Positions 1-5,533 of a DNA stretch of 6,240 nucleotides are shown in pieces. The notes below the pieces were generated by a model. That model was not told the origin of the DNA. It searched no databases and saw only the letters and a program-made list of their open reading frames with translations. The stretch spans positions 1 to 6,240 of the forward strand of contig CALXGD010000098.1 of the NCBI GenBank assembly GCA_944387745.1, read 5' to 3'. The translations under genes were made by a program, and so were the position numbers. The first letter of the stretch is position 1. The number at the start of each line of letters is the position of its first letter. Source of the DNA: an uncultured Oscillospiraceae bacterium (GTDB lineage Bacteria > Bacillota_A > Clostridia > Oscillospirales > Oscillospiraceae).

Positions 1-1
1 G

Positions 2-121
2 CCCACAGTGCTTCTGGCTGCGGGGGCCTTTGGGGTGATGCAGTGGACGCCCCTGAAGAAGCTCCACCCGGTGGCCTACATCGCCTTTGCCGCGGTGGTG
101 GGGATCATCTTTCAGTTCTGA
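2..121 (+). CDS. Chromate transporter, C-terminal end (partial, 5' end outside window)
   Basis: Frame 2 is open from the window edge to a TGA at 119-121 and gives 39 residues. They contain a hydrophobic stretch, the sequence WTPLKKLHPVAYIAFAAVVG, and a short hydrophobic tail ending in IIFQF. A Lys-Lys-Leu-His-Pro segment leading into a last membrane helix is what I remember from the C-terminus of ChrA-type chromate transporters, which in Clostridia often occur as two half-size genes side by side. The family exports chromate or related oxyanions across the cytoplasmic membrane. Only the last helix is visible, so the assignment rests on a short match and another membrane protein is possible. 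A strong terminator begins 23 bases after the stop, so this gene ends its transcription unit. Confidence 0.6.
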   Translation, partial: PTVLLAAGAFGVMQWTPLKKLHPVAYIAFAAVVGIIFQF

Positions 122-144
122 GGGGCCCAGTGAAAAGGCCCGAG

Positions 145-181
145 AAAACGGCTGAGCGCCCCAGGCGGTCAGCCGTTTTTT
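145..181 (+). terminator. Rho-independent terminator after the transporter gene
   Basis: An 11-bp perfect stem, AAAACGGCTGA with TCAGCCGTTTT, encloses a second small stem (CGCC/GGCG around CCA). The T-run at 176-181 overlaps the right arm. It ends the upstream transporter transcript and isolates it from the lipoprotein gene. Confidence 0.9.
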
Positions 182-190
182 CTATGACGG

Positions 191-219
191 TTGACACAGC
201 GCCCCTCCGATGCTATAAC
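191..219 (+). promoter_or_regulatory. Sigma-A type promoter for the lipoprotein gene
   Basis: TTGACA at 191-196 is a perfect -35. TATAAC at 214-219 is the -10, with an ideal 17-bp spacer and an extended -10 TG at 211-212. It sits right after the upstream terminator. The predicted start near 226 leaves an untranslated leader of about 105 nt before the gene at 332. An imperfect palindrome (GCAGGTATATATCTGC, 242-257) lies in that leader. Confidence 0.8.
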
Positions 220-331
220 AGGGAATCATTGCGGGAACGCCGCAGGTATATATCTGCCGCTGAGACGGGAGAGGACAGCGATTTTCTCCAGTGAATCAGC
301 CTGGATCACAAGAAAGGTGAGCTATTGAAAT

Positions 332-1012
332 ATGATGAAAAAACAATATATAGACCTGCTGGGTCTGGCTGCCGCTCTTTCCCTTCTGCTGGCTGCCTGC
401 GGCGGTCAGAGCTCTGGCGGCCCTGCACTTGGGGAGCCATCTGCGTCGGAAGGTGCCTCCCTGTCGGAGCTCCAGACAAACCTGCCTGAGGAGACCCCCA
501 TTTTTACGCCGGGCACCTGGCTGTCTGACGCCGGACAGTACTATTTTTTTGATGAGGACGGCGCTGCCGGCCGCACAGCCAGCTTGGAAAACGGAACCGG
601 TGTGGGATTTTCTTACACAACAGACGGGAATGAGGCTGTGTTTTCCATGGGGGCGGAGGACAACGTCTCCGCCTGCTCCGTGCGCAGAGCGGGGGAGAGG
701 CTCACCCTGCGCTGGGCAGACGGAATGGAGGAGACTTTAACCTATGTCTCCGACCAGGGCTCTGACAGCTTTCAATTTTACAGTAACCGGGAGTTAGCAG
801 AGATGGCGCTGACCTATTACATTGCACAGAACAGTGCACAGGACAGCGGAAATCTGTCTGCCGCCGCTCAGACCAATGACGACGGCAGTGTCACGATCCA
901 GGTGTATGAGAATCTGGGTGACCACAACAGCACGGCGGACTGGTACACCGTAGACAGAATAACCGGAACCGGTACAGACACCTTCGGATGCGAAATTGAT
1001 CTGATTCCCTGA
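332..1012 (+). CDS. Putative secreted lipoprotein of unknown function
   Basis: This 226-residue protein starts with Met-Met-Lys-Lys, then a hydrophobic stretch (about residues 9-21) and a lipobox Leu-Ala-Ala-Cys at 20-23. It should therefore be processed by signal peptidase II and anchored by lipidated Cys23 on the outer face of the membrane. A Gly/Ser/Pro-rich linker (about 24-56) follows. Residues about 60-140 look like a small beta domain (GTWLSDAGQYYFFDEDG...), similar in feel to the lipocalin-like domains of clostridial lipoproteins. Residues about 153-226 include DGSVTIQVYENLGDHNSTAD and WYTVDRITGTGTD, a C-terminal module I recall from many uncharacterised Firmicutes exported proteins. 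The start is supported by AAAGGTGA at 313-320; Met2 at 335 is an equally possible start. It has its own promoter and no evident functional link to the operon downstream. No catalytic motif is visible. Confidence 0.85.
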   Translation: MMKKQYIDLLGLAAALSLLLAACGGQSSGGPALGEPSASEGASLSELQTNLPEETPIFTPGTWLSDAGQYYFFDEDGAAGRTASLENGTGVGFSYTTDGNEAVFSMGAEDNVSACSVRRAGERLTLRWADGMEETLTYVSDQGSDSFQFYSNRELAEMALTYYIAQNSAQDSGNLSAAAQTNDDGSVTIQVYENLGDHNSTADWYTVDRITGTGTDTFGCEIDLIP

Positions 1013-1170
1013 AGGGGGCACCCCATTTTATGTACCATTTCTGCCCTGGACAACAGTGAGGACATGAAAGCATTGTGCCTGAACTAAACTATTTCCTCTC
1101 GGATATGTGCCGTCCACGCTATGAGGACCTGCTCCCGCAGGTGTGGAGGCGTCTTTTGGCTTGCTTTTTT

Positions 1171-1200
1171 TTGCCACCTCATATATACTGTGTATATATT
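1171..1200 (+). promoter_or_regulatory. Likely promoter of the SorC-family regulator gene
   Basis: TTGCCA at 1171-1176 and TATATT at 1195-1200 are separated by 18 bp; TATATA at 1193-1198 with 16 bp is the alternative register. The -10 overlaps the right arm of the palindrome ATATATAC-TGT-GTATATAT (1181-1199). A TTGACA at 1243-1248 lies closer to the gene, but it has no good -10 at the right distance. Confidence 0.5.
1181..1199. repeat. Perfect AT-rich inverted repeat, possible operator
   Basis: Arms ATATATAC and GTATATAT are exactly complementary around a TGT centre, 19 bp in all. The repeat lies between and over the promoter elements of the regulator gene, a typical place for a repressor site. 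It does not resemble the GTTAC-type motif further downstream, so a different DNA-binding protein could be involved. Confidence 0.5.
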
Positions 1201-1204
1201 TTAG

Positions 1205-1215
1205 GTTACAAATGT
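1205..1215. promoter_or_regulatory. Putative operator (GTTACAAATGT) at the regulator promoter
   Basis: GTTACAAATGT begins 4 bp after the proposed -10. It matches the operon operator GTTACAAACGT at 10 of 11 positions and sits at the same place relative to the promoter. The right arm is degenerate here (GCATG follows instead of AAC). Its position suggests weak negative autoregulation by the adjacent SorC-family protein. Confidence 0.45.
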
Positions 1216-1288
1216 GCATGTCAAGGGTTTTGCTTAAGTGAATTGACACGCATGAATTCTATTCTGCGGTTAAAGAGAGGATAGCTTT

Positions 1289-2224
1289 GTGAGCATCAGT
1301 CAGGACAAGAGAAAGCGCCTGGTCCATGTAGCGCGCCGCTACTATTTGGAGGATCAAAAGCAAAGTGACATAGCGCGGGAGCTGGATATCTCCCGCCCGA
1401 TGGTAAGCCGCCTTCTGAAGGAGGCGCGAGATTTAGGCATTGTAGAGATCACCATCCATGACCCGGGGACTAAGTCGGAGAGGCTGTTGGACCGTCTGAG
1501 GCGGATCAGCTCGATTCAAGGCGGAATCCTGGTGGAGGAGCTTGGGGACGGCGACGAGATCAACCGTCAGCTGTCTCAAGGCGCGGTTCAGCTGCTGCAG
1601 CAGCTGGGCGCCAAGCGGCTGGGCGTGGGCTGGGGCTACCTGATCGGCCAAATTGTCAGTTTATTGGAGCAGAATCCCCAGACGAACAGCAGCGTTACGG
1701 ACATATGTCCGCTTGTGGGCAACGCGAGCATACCTGCCCGGAACTATCAGTCCAATGAGAATATACGCCTCATGGCCCAGCAGCTGGGCGCGGTGCCGCA
1801 TTTTCTCTACCTTCCAGCTCTGCCGGACAGTCTCGAGGAAAAAGAGCTGCTCTGTTCCACCGAGGTGTATCGCCAGATCTACCGCCAGTGGGAGACGCTG
1901 GATACCGCTCTTGTCAACATCGGCGACTACCCCTCCAGTCCTGATTTCGCCTCGCTTGTACGCTATGGCAGTCTGCTTCAGGAGCGGCACGCCTGCGGCC
2001 GGATGCTGATCTATTATTTTAATGAGGAGGGCCACGTCATCCAGTCGGATCAGGATTTTGCCATCCAGATACCCGTCGAAGTGCTCAGACGCTGCCCCAA
2101 TATTATCGGCGTCTGCTCGGCGAATACCAGTGCAAAAGCCGTGCGCGGTGCGCTTAAATCCGGTTTTCTCACGCAGATTGTGGCGCGCTCAGAAGTGATT
2201 GAGACGCTTTTGGAAAATAAGTAA
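1289..2224 (+). CDS. SorC/DeoR-family sugar-binding transcriptional regulator
   Basis: The 311-residue length is normal for SorC-type regulators (LsrR, SorC, DeoR, CggR). The N-terminus carries a helix-turn-helix at about residues 25-50 (QSDIARELDISRPMVSRLLK), followed by EARDLGIVEITIHDP, the usual lead into the wing and linker. The rest is the NagB-like effector domain. LGVGWGYLIGQIV (about 111-123) and ICPLVGN (about 139-145) match the phosphate-contacting loops of the family, whose ligands are phosphorylated sugars or ketones. The GTG start is chosen because AGAGAGGA (1274-1281) is well spaced from it and the protein begins as family members do. It is encoded just upstream of and co-oriented with the kinase/aldolase operon, but has its own terminator. 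It probably controls that operon, with the phosphorylated substrate as effector. Which intermediate it senses cannot be read from the sequence. Confidence 0.92.
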   Translation: MSISQDKRKRLVHVARRYYLEDQKQSDIARELDISRPMVSRLLKEARDLGIVEITIHDPGTKSERLLDRLRRISSIQGGILVEELGDGDEINRQLSQGAVQLLQQLGAKRLGVGWGYLIGQIVSLLEQNPQTNSSVTDICPLVGNASIPARNYQSNENIRLMAQQLGAVPHFLYLPALPDSLEEKELLCSTEVYRQIYRQWETLDTALVNIGDYPSSPDFASLVRYGSLLQERHACGRMLIYYFNEEGHVIQSDQDFAIQIPVEVLRRCPNIIGVCSANTSAKAVRGALKSGFLTQIVARSEVIETLLENK

Positions 2225-2237
2225 CATATATAACTTG

Positions 2238-2273
2238 TCCTTGGAGATACAGGATATCTCCAAGGATTTTTTT
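2238..2273 (+). terminator. Rho-independent terminator after the regulator gene
   Basis: A perfect 12-bp stem (TCCTTGGAGATA/TATCTCCAAGGA, 2238-2249 and 2255-2266) with a 5-nt loop is followed by seven T residues. It starts 14 bases after the regulator stop and separates regulator transcription from the operon. Confidence 0.95.
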
Positions 2274-2335
2274 GTGCTGTTATTATAAATTTGTTCTTTA
2301 AACTTTGTATAACATGTGGATTTTGACTTCGAATA

Positions 2336-2364
2336 TTGACAAATGTTACTCACTGTGCTAATCT
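2336..2364 (+). promoter_or_regulatory. Promoter of the kinase/aldolase operon
   Basis: TTGACA (2336-2341) and TAATCT (2359-2364) are separated by 17 bp, with an extended -10 TG at 2356-2357. The spacer contains a GTTAC half-site (2345-2349), and the full operator begins 3 bp after the -10. A bound repressor would therefore block polymerase. Confidence 0.8.
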
Positions 2365-2367
2365 CAA

Positions 2368-2381
2368 GTTACAAACGTAAC
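2368..2381. promoter_or_regulatory. Putative operator palindrome GTTAC-AAAC-GTAAC
   Basis: A perfect inverted repeat with 5-bp arms and a 4-bp centre spans the expected transcription start. Another GTTAC lies 23 bp upstream (2345-2349), inside the promoter spacer, so a bipartite site about two helical turns apart is possible. SorC-family proteins are often tetramers that bind such repeated sites. The same core occurs at 1205-1215 upstream of the regulator, which makes that regulator the likely ligand. Confidence 0.6.
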
Positions 2382-2401
2382 AACGTGAGGAGGAATGAGC
2401 T

Positions 2402-3004
2402 GTGACCAAAGCTGAATTAGCGCGCAGACTTCAAAGAGCCTGCGCAGCCGTGGCCGACGCCGAACAGGAGCTCAGTGACATTGATGCTCGCTTCGGGGAT
2501 GCCGACCACGGTCTGACCATGAGCAAGATTGCCTCGGCGATCTCTGGTGCTGTGGAGGAGGCCGAGGGCGGCATACAGGCTATGTTGGATGACGCCGCGA
2601 TGGCGGTGATGGAGCTCAATGGTGGCAGCGCTGTGCCGCTCTGGAACACCTGGCTGGATGGTATGCAGGAAAATGCGCCTGAGGGCGATGAGATTGACGC
2701 CGCCGGGCTGAAGGTCATGTTTGCCGGTGCATATGAGGCTCTGGAGGACATTTCCGGCGCCAAGGTTGGGGACAAGACGATGATGGACGCTCTAATCCCC
2801 GCCACAGAGGCGATTGCGGCGTGTGAGGGCGACGAAGTGGCCCTGTTTGTGGCCGCAGCCGAAGCAGCGGCCGCCGGAGCAGAGAACTCGAAGAACTTTG
2901 TATCCAAGTTCGGCCGGGCCAAGAGCTACGGAGAACAGACGATAGGAACCCCAGACGCCGGCGCTGTGTCCATGGCATATTTCTTCAAAGGCTTGGCTGA
3001 ATAG
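2402..3004 (+). CDS. dhaL: Dihydroxyacetone kinase-like nucleotide-binding subunit (DhaL-type)
   Basis: At 200 residues this is close to the normal DhaL length. DhaL is the all-helical subunit that binds ADP/ATP through Mg ions and passes phosphate to a ketose held by DhaK. The metal-binding signature DIDARFGDADHG (26-37) is intact, with Asp28, Asp33, Asp35 and His36. GDKTMMDAL (123-131) and the C-terminal GEQTIGTPDAGAVS (177-190) match the usual GDKTMLDAL and GERSIGHPDPGA. The loop normally read as GGASGPLYG is here GGSAVPLWN (74-82), so the nucleotide-binding loop has diverged. The GTG start at 2402 follows GAGGAGGA with a 7-bp gap; the nearby ATG at 2395 is out of frame and stops quickly. 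It is first in the operon, ahead of the dhaK-like gene, the reverse of the common order. No DhaM is seen, so ATP rather than a PTS relay may be the donor. Confidence 0.9.
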   Translation: MTKAELARRLQRACAAVADAEQELSDIDARFGDADHGLTMSKIASAISGAVEEAEGGIQAMLDDAAMAVMELNGGSAVPLWNTWLDGMQENAPEGDEIDAAGLKVMFAGAYEALEDISGAKVGDKTMMDALIPATEAIAACEGDEVALFVAAAEAAAAGAENSKNFVSKFGRAKSYGEQTIGTPDAGAVSMAYFFKGLAE

Positions 3005-3037
3005 GCACACTTTAATTTTGAATAGGTGGTATGAACG

Positions 3038-4036
3038 ATGAAAATGAAGAAGTTTATCAACGCCCCGGAGACCATCACCGATGAGGAGCTCGTCGGCCTC
3101 GGTCTTGCCTACCCCGATATCCTGACGGTTGACGGACACCTTGTTATCAGCAAGGATCTGGAAAACGCCGATCGCGTCACCATAGTTACATACGGCGGAT
3201 CCGGGCATGAGCCCGCCCAAGCCGGCTTTGTGGGCAAAGGTATGTTGGACGTACAGGCTGTGGGTGACATTTTTGCCGCGCCCAATGCGAAGCTAGTTTT
3301 TGAGGCCATGAAGCTGGCCGACAAGGGCCACGGTGTGCTGCTGTTGACCCTCAACTATGCCGGAGATCAGCTGGCCGGTAAGCAGGCAGTCAAGCTCGCG
3401 GCAAAGGCTGGGCTGAACTTCCGTCAGGTTGTCACCGGCGAGGAGATCCAATACGACCCCAACGGCGAGGACAACAAGCGGGGCCTTGCTGGCGCGGTGG
3501 CGCTCTATCATGTGGCCGCCGCAGCAGCGCGGGAGGGCAAGAGCCTGGACGAGGTGGCCGAAATCGCCCAGCGCTATGCGGACAATATGGCCTCTGTCAC
3601 CGTAAAGTCTACCGATGCCACCCATCCCCAGAATGGTATGCCCTTCGGCGACCTGGGCGAGACCGACTTGATGGAGATCGGCGCGGGTCAGCACGGAGAG
3701 GGAGGCGGTGTCCGCGTGCCGATGATGTCCTCTAAGGACACGGTTGCGACGGTGGCCGGGGCGCTCAGCGCCAAGCTGGGACTCGCATCTGGAGACAAGG
3801 TTTTTGTTATGATTAACGGCTGCGGCGCGACAACCATGATGGAGATGCTCGTGCTCTTTAAGGATACGGTGGAATTCCTGCGGGAAAAGGGCGTCGAGGT
3901 TGTGGCCAGCATGGTGGGCGAGATTCTCACCGTGCAGGAGGCTGGAGGCTTCCAAATGAATATTGCCAAGTGGGATGATGAGACCCTGCGCCTGTGGAAC
4001 ACCCCCTGCCACACGCCCGCCTACAGCAAGGAGTAA
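3038..4036 (+). CDS. dhaK: Dihydroxyacetone kinase-like substrate-binding subunit (DhaK-type)
   Basis: The 332-residue length fits stand-alone DhaK. The subunit binds dihydroxyacetone or a related ketose covalently, as a hemiaminal on histidine, for phosphoryl transfer from DhaL. Key positions are present: YGGSGHEPAQAGFVGKGMLD (52-71) with His57, LNYAGD (105-110) with Asp110, and GAGQHGEGG (215-223) with His219. These correspond to His56, Asp109 and the hemiaminal histidine of the E. coli enzyme. INGCGATTMMEM and the C-terminal VGEILTVQEAGGFQM are family hallmarks. Departures are GAGQHGEGG where GLGIHGEPG is usual, and AGDQLAGKQA after the catalytic Asp, so the substrate could be a larger ketose such as erythrulose. 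The ATG at 3038 has AGGTGG at 3024-3029. It lies 33 bp after the dhaL-like gene and 3 bp before the lsrF-like gene, clearly one operon. Confidence 0.92.
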   Translation: MKMKKFINAPETITDEELVGLGLAYPDILTVDGHLVISKDLENADRVTIVTYGGSGHEPAQAGFVGKGMLDVQAVGDIFAAPNAKLVFEAMKLADKGHGVLLLTLNYAGDQLAGKQAVKLAAKAGLNFRQVVTGEEIQYDPNGEDNKRGLAGAVALYHVAAAAAREGKSLDEVAEIAQRYADNMASVTVKSTDATHPQNGMPFGDLGETDLMEIGAGQHGEGGGVRVPMMSSKDTVATVAGALSAKLGLASGDKVFVMINGCGATTMMEMLVLFKDTVEFLREKGVEVVASMVGEILTVQEAGGFQMNIAKWDDETLRLWNTPCHTPAYSKE

Positions 4037-4039
4037 GTC

Positions 4040-4924
4040 ATGGCTGATAATATTGGTAATAAGGCCGCCCACGACTACTATATTGATGTCCCTGCAGTTC
4101 AGGAGGGCTTTTACGTCAAGGGCGCTTCCCACTGTGACTTCGGTATGAAGAGCCGTCTGGCGCGTATATTCAACCCCAAGTCTGGCAATACGGTGATGCT
4201 GGCCTTTGACCACGGCTACATTATGGGACCTACAGCGGGCCTGGAGCGCATTGACCTTGTCATCCCGCCGCTCATTCCCCACGTGGATGTGCTGATGGGA
4301 ACCCGGGGCATCTTCCGCTCCTGTATCCCGCCTGCTGCCCGCGTGGCGAAGTGTGTGCGCGTGACCTATGACTCCACGGTGCTTTATGATGACATGTCCA
4401 ACGGAGGCGGCTTCGCCTGCGACATGGAGAATGCCATCCGCACCGGCGCAGACTGTGTCGCTGTGCAGACCTTTATCGGCGCGGCCGGCGAGAGCCGTTC
4501 GCTGGAGCTGCTGTGCCGCACTGCAGACGCCGCCACAAGCTATGGAATCCCCACCCTGGGGGTGGTCGCTGTGGGCAAGGATATGGAACGCACGGAGCGC
4601 TTCTTTTTGCTGGCTACCCGGGTACTGGCGGAAAACGGCGCCAACATCGTGAAGAGCTACTACTGCGAGGGCTTTGAGCATGTGGCCGCTGCCTGTCCCG
4701 TGCCCATCGTGATAGCCGGCGGTAAGAAACTGCCTGAGCTGGAGGCGTTGGATATGGCCTACAAAGCCATCCGAGACGGTGCACACGGCGTAGATATGGG
4801 CCGCAACATCTTCCAGTCCGACTGTCCTGTGGGTATGGCCCAGGCGATCGGCAAGGTGGTTCACGAGGGATATTCGCCCAAACAGGCCTTTGAGGTCTAT
4901 GAGGAGATAAAAAGCAGCAGGTAA
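4040..4924 (+). CDS. lsrF: LsrF-like class I aldolase/thiolase (DeoC/FbaB/LacD superfamily)
   Basis: The 294 residues resemble E. coli LsrF from end to end as I recall that protein: FGMKSRLARIFNPKSGNTVM, LAFDHGYIMGPTAGLERID, DVLMGTRGIFRS, VPIVIAGGKKLPE and GVDMGRNIFQSD all have near counterparts. LsrF is a TIM-barrel Schiff-base enzyme that transfers an acetyl group from 3-hydroxy-5-phosphonooxypentane-2,4-dione to CoA in autoinducer-2 breakdown. Lys205 in ANIVKSYYCEGFE is the expected Schiff-base lysine, Asp57-His58-Gly59 the conserved FDHG motif, and AGGKK (226-230) with the GVDMGRN loop (250-256) the phosphate grip. The start ATG has AAGGAG (4028-4033) inside the end of the dhaK-like gene, 3 bp after its stop, implying translational linkage. 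Next to a ketose kinase it likely acts on that kinase's product. Related class I aldolases (DhnA group) take other sugar phosphates, so the family call is firmer than the reaction. Confidence 0.88.
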   Translation: MADNIGNKAAHDYYIDVPAVQEGFYVKGASHCDFGMKSRLARIFNPKSGNTVMLAFDHGYIMGPTAGLERIDLVIPPLIPHVDVLMGTRGIFRSCIPPAARVAKCVRVTYDSTVLYDDMSNGGGFACDMENAIRTGADCVAVQTFIGAAGESRSLELLCRTADAATSYGIPTLGVVAVGKDMERTERFFLLATRVLAENGANIVKSYYCEGFEHVAAACPVPIVIAGGKKLPELEALDMAYKAIRDGAHGVDMGRNIFQSDCPVGMAQAIGKVVHEGYSPKQAFEVYEEIKSSR

Positions 4925-5147
4925 AACTGGGGCCTGTGGCCTCCTGGATTTTGACAGAGAACCCGAGAGGCCCCGTTTGTTCCCAATACTTCAGCCGGCG
5001 CTGGTAAGTGCCTTATGGTGATGTGCTGCATCTCCGGCGGGGCAAATATTGTCTGTCTTTCAGCCTTATAACTATTCTGTTCCAAGGCTGGTATCGTACA
5101 AAATACGCAGAAAACAAAACTGTTCTAAAATTACGGGAGGAAGCGCT
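4925..5147 (+). other. Intergenic leader between lsrF-like and VOC genes
   Basis: These 223 bases hold no convincing gene. GGGGCCT (4929-4935) can pair with AGGCCCC (4968-4974), while GGCCTC (4938-4943) can pair with GAGGCC (4967-4972); the two right arms overlap, so only one pairing can form. No proper T-run follows (GTTTGTT). A weak promoter-like pair TTGTCT/TATTCT (5049-5054 and 5073-5078, 18-bp spacer) and an inverted repeat CGTA-CAAAA-TACG (5095-5107) lie nearer the VOC gene. The VOC gene may be read through from the operon, started separately, or both. Confidence 0.45.
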
Positions 5148-5471
5148 ATGTCTGCTGAGTATATGCACATCGGGATCCCTATCACCAACAAAAAGCCGGG
5201 TATGGTCCATAACGAGGCCGCGGGCTTCTGGGTCAGCAATGTCGATGCCTATGACTACAAAATCGAGTACCTTAAGTTTGAGGAGGGGACGCCATTTCCT
5301 GAGGTGCTGCACCGCAATCCACATGTGGCCTATAAGGTCGACGACCTACAGAAATACATCGACGATGCCGACGGTGTAATCTGCGGCCCCATGGACGCCA
5401 ACGACAAGGGCGACCGTCTGGCCTTCGTCTGGAAGGACGGCGCTATCCTGGAGCTGTACCAGGAGGCGTGA
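5148..5471 (+). CDS. Small VOC (glyoxalase/bleomycin-resistance fold) family protein
   Basis: I choose the ATG at 5148 because GGGAGGA (5135-5141) precedes it by 6 bp; the longer in-frame extension to 5049 has no such site and a non-family N-terminus. The product is 107 residues, the size of one VOC domain built of two beta-alpha-beta-beta-beta units. MHIGIPI (6-12) looks like strand 1 with His7. YKIEYLKFEEG (37-47) is a mid-domain strand with Glu40. NPHVAYKVDDLQKYI (57-71) has His59 and the typical start of the second unit. RLAFVWKDGAILELYQ (90-105) ends with Glu102. His7, Glu40, His59 and Glu102 are plausible metal ligands, though only by motif position. VOC enzymes isomerise, lyse or oxygenate small carbonyl compounds. 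Its place at the end of a ketose-kinase/LsrF operon suggests it processes an intermediate of that pathway. The exact reaction is unknown. Confidence 0.8.
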   Translation: MSAEYMHIGIPITNKKPGMVHNEAAGFWVSNVDAYDYKIEYLKFEEGTPFPEVLHRNPHVAYKVDDLQKYIDDADGVICGPMDANDKGDRLAFVWKDGAILELYQEA

Positions 5472-5533
5472 AGCATACGCAAAGAACCGGAAAATATCTA
5501 TAACAGTGCGCTTCAATACGGGGGCGCAGAGAG

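Larger units (their letters stand above)
1013..1288. other. Intergenic region between lipoprotein and regulator genes
   Basis: These 276 bases contain no convincing gene. They hold a small hairpin (ACCTGC-TCCC-GCAGGT, 1127-1142) without an adjoining T-run, a T-rich tract at 1165-1172, a 19-bp AT-rich palindrome at 1181-1199 and the regulator's likely promoter and operator. The short ORFs crossing it on either strand lack ribosome binding sites and family resemblance. No strong terminator for the lipoprotein gene is seen. Confidence 0.6.

Noticed and set aside
242..257. Imperfect palindrome GCAGGTATATATCTGC in the lipoprotein leader as an operator
   Set aside because: It has a mismatch, no second copy in the window and no regulator to match; it could be chance.
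43..294. 83-codon plus-strand frame starting inside the transporter end
   Set aside because: It overlaps the transporter C-terminus in another frame and then runs through a strong terminator and the lipoprotein promoter.
1016..1030. GGGG-GCA-CCCC followed by ATTTTA as a terminator for the lipoprotein gene
   Set aside because: The stem is only 4 bp with a 3-nt loop and no real T-run, too weak to call.
1243..1248. TTGACA as the -35 of the regulator promoter
   Set aside because: The sequence 17 bp downstream has no -10 resemblance, and the TATTCT present is only 11 bp away.
1075..1284. 69-codon frame ahead of the regulator, considered as a small leader protein
   Set aside because: It has no ribosome binding site and runs across the regulator's promoter and operator region.
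2431..2922. 163-codon minus-strand frame opposite the dhaL-like gene
   Set aside because: It is Ala/Ser-rich, antisense to a well-supported gene, and shows no family resemblance.
3293..4864. 523-codon open frame on the minus strand across the dhaK-like and lsrF-like genes
   Set aside because: It lies antisense to two clearly conserved genes, has a His/Gly/Ala-rich composition typical of a mirror frame in GC-rich DNA, no ribosome binding site at its start and no recognisable domain.
4950..4955. TTGACA as a -35 element after the lsrF-like gene
   Set aside because: No acceptable -10 lies 16-19 bp downstream; the hexamer falls in the loop of the hairpin region.
5049..5147. In-frame N-terminal extension of the VOC protein
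   Set aside because: No Shine-Dalgarno sequence precedes the upstream ATG, the extra residues do not look like a VOC domain, and the ATG at 5148 has an ideal ribosome binding site.
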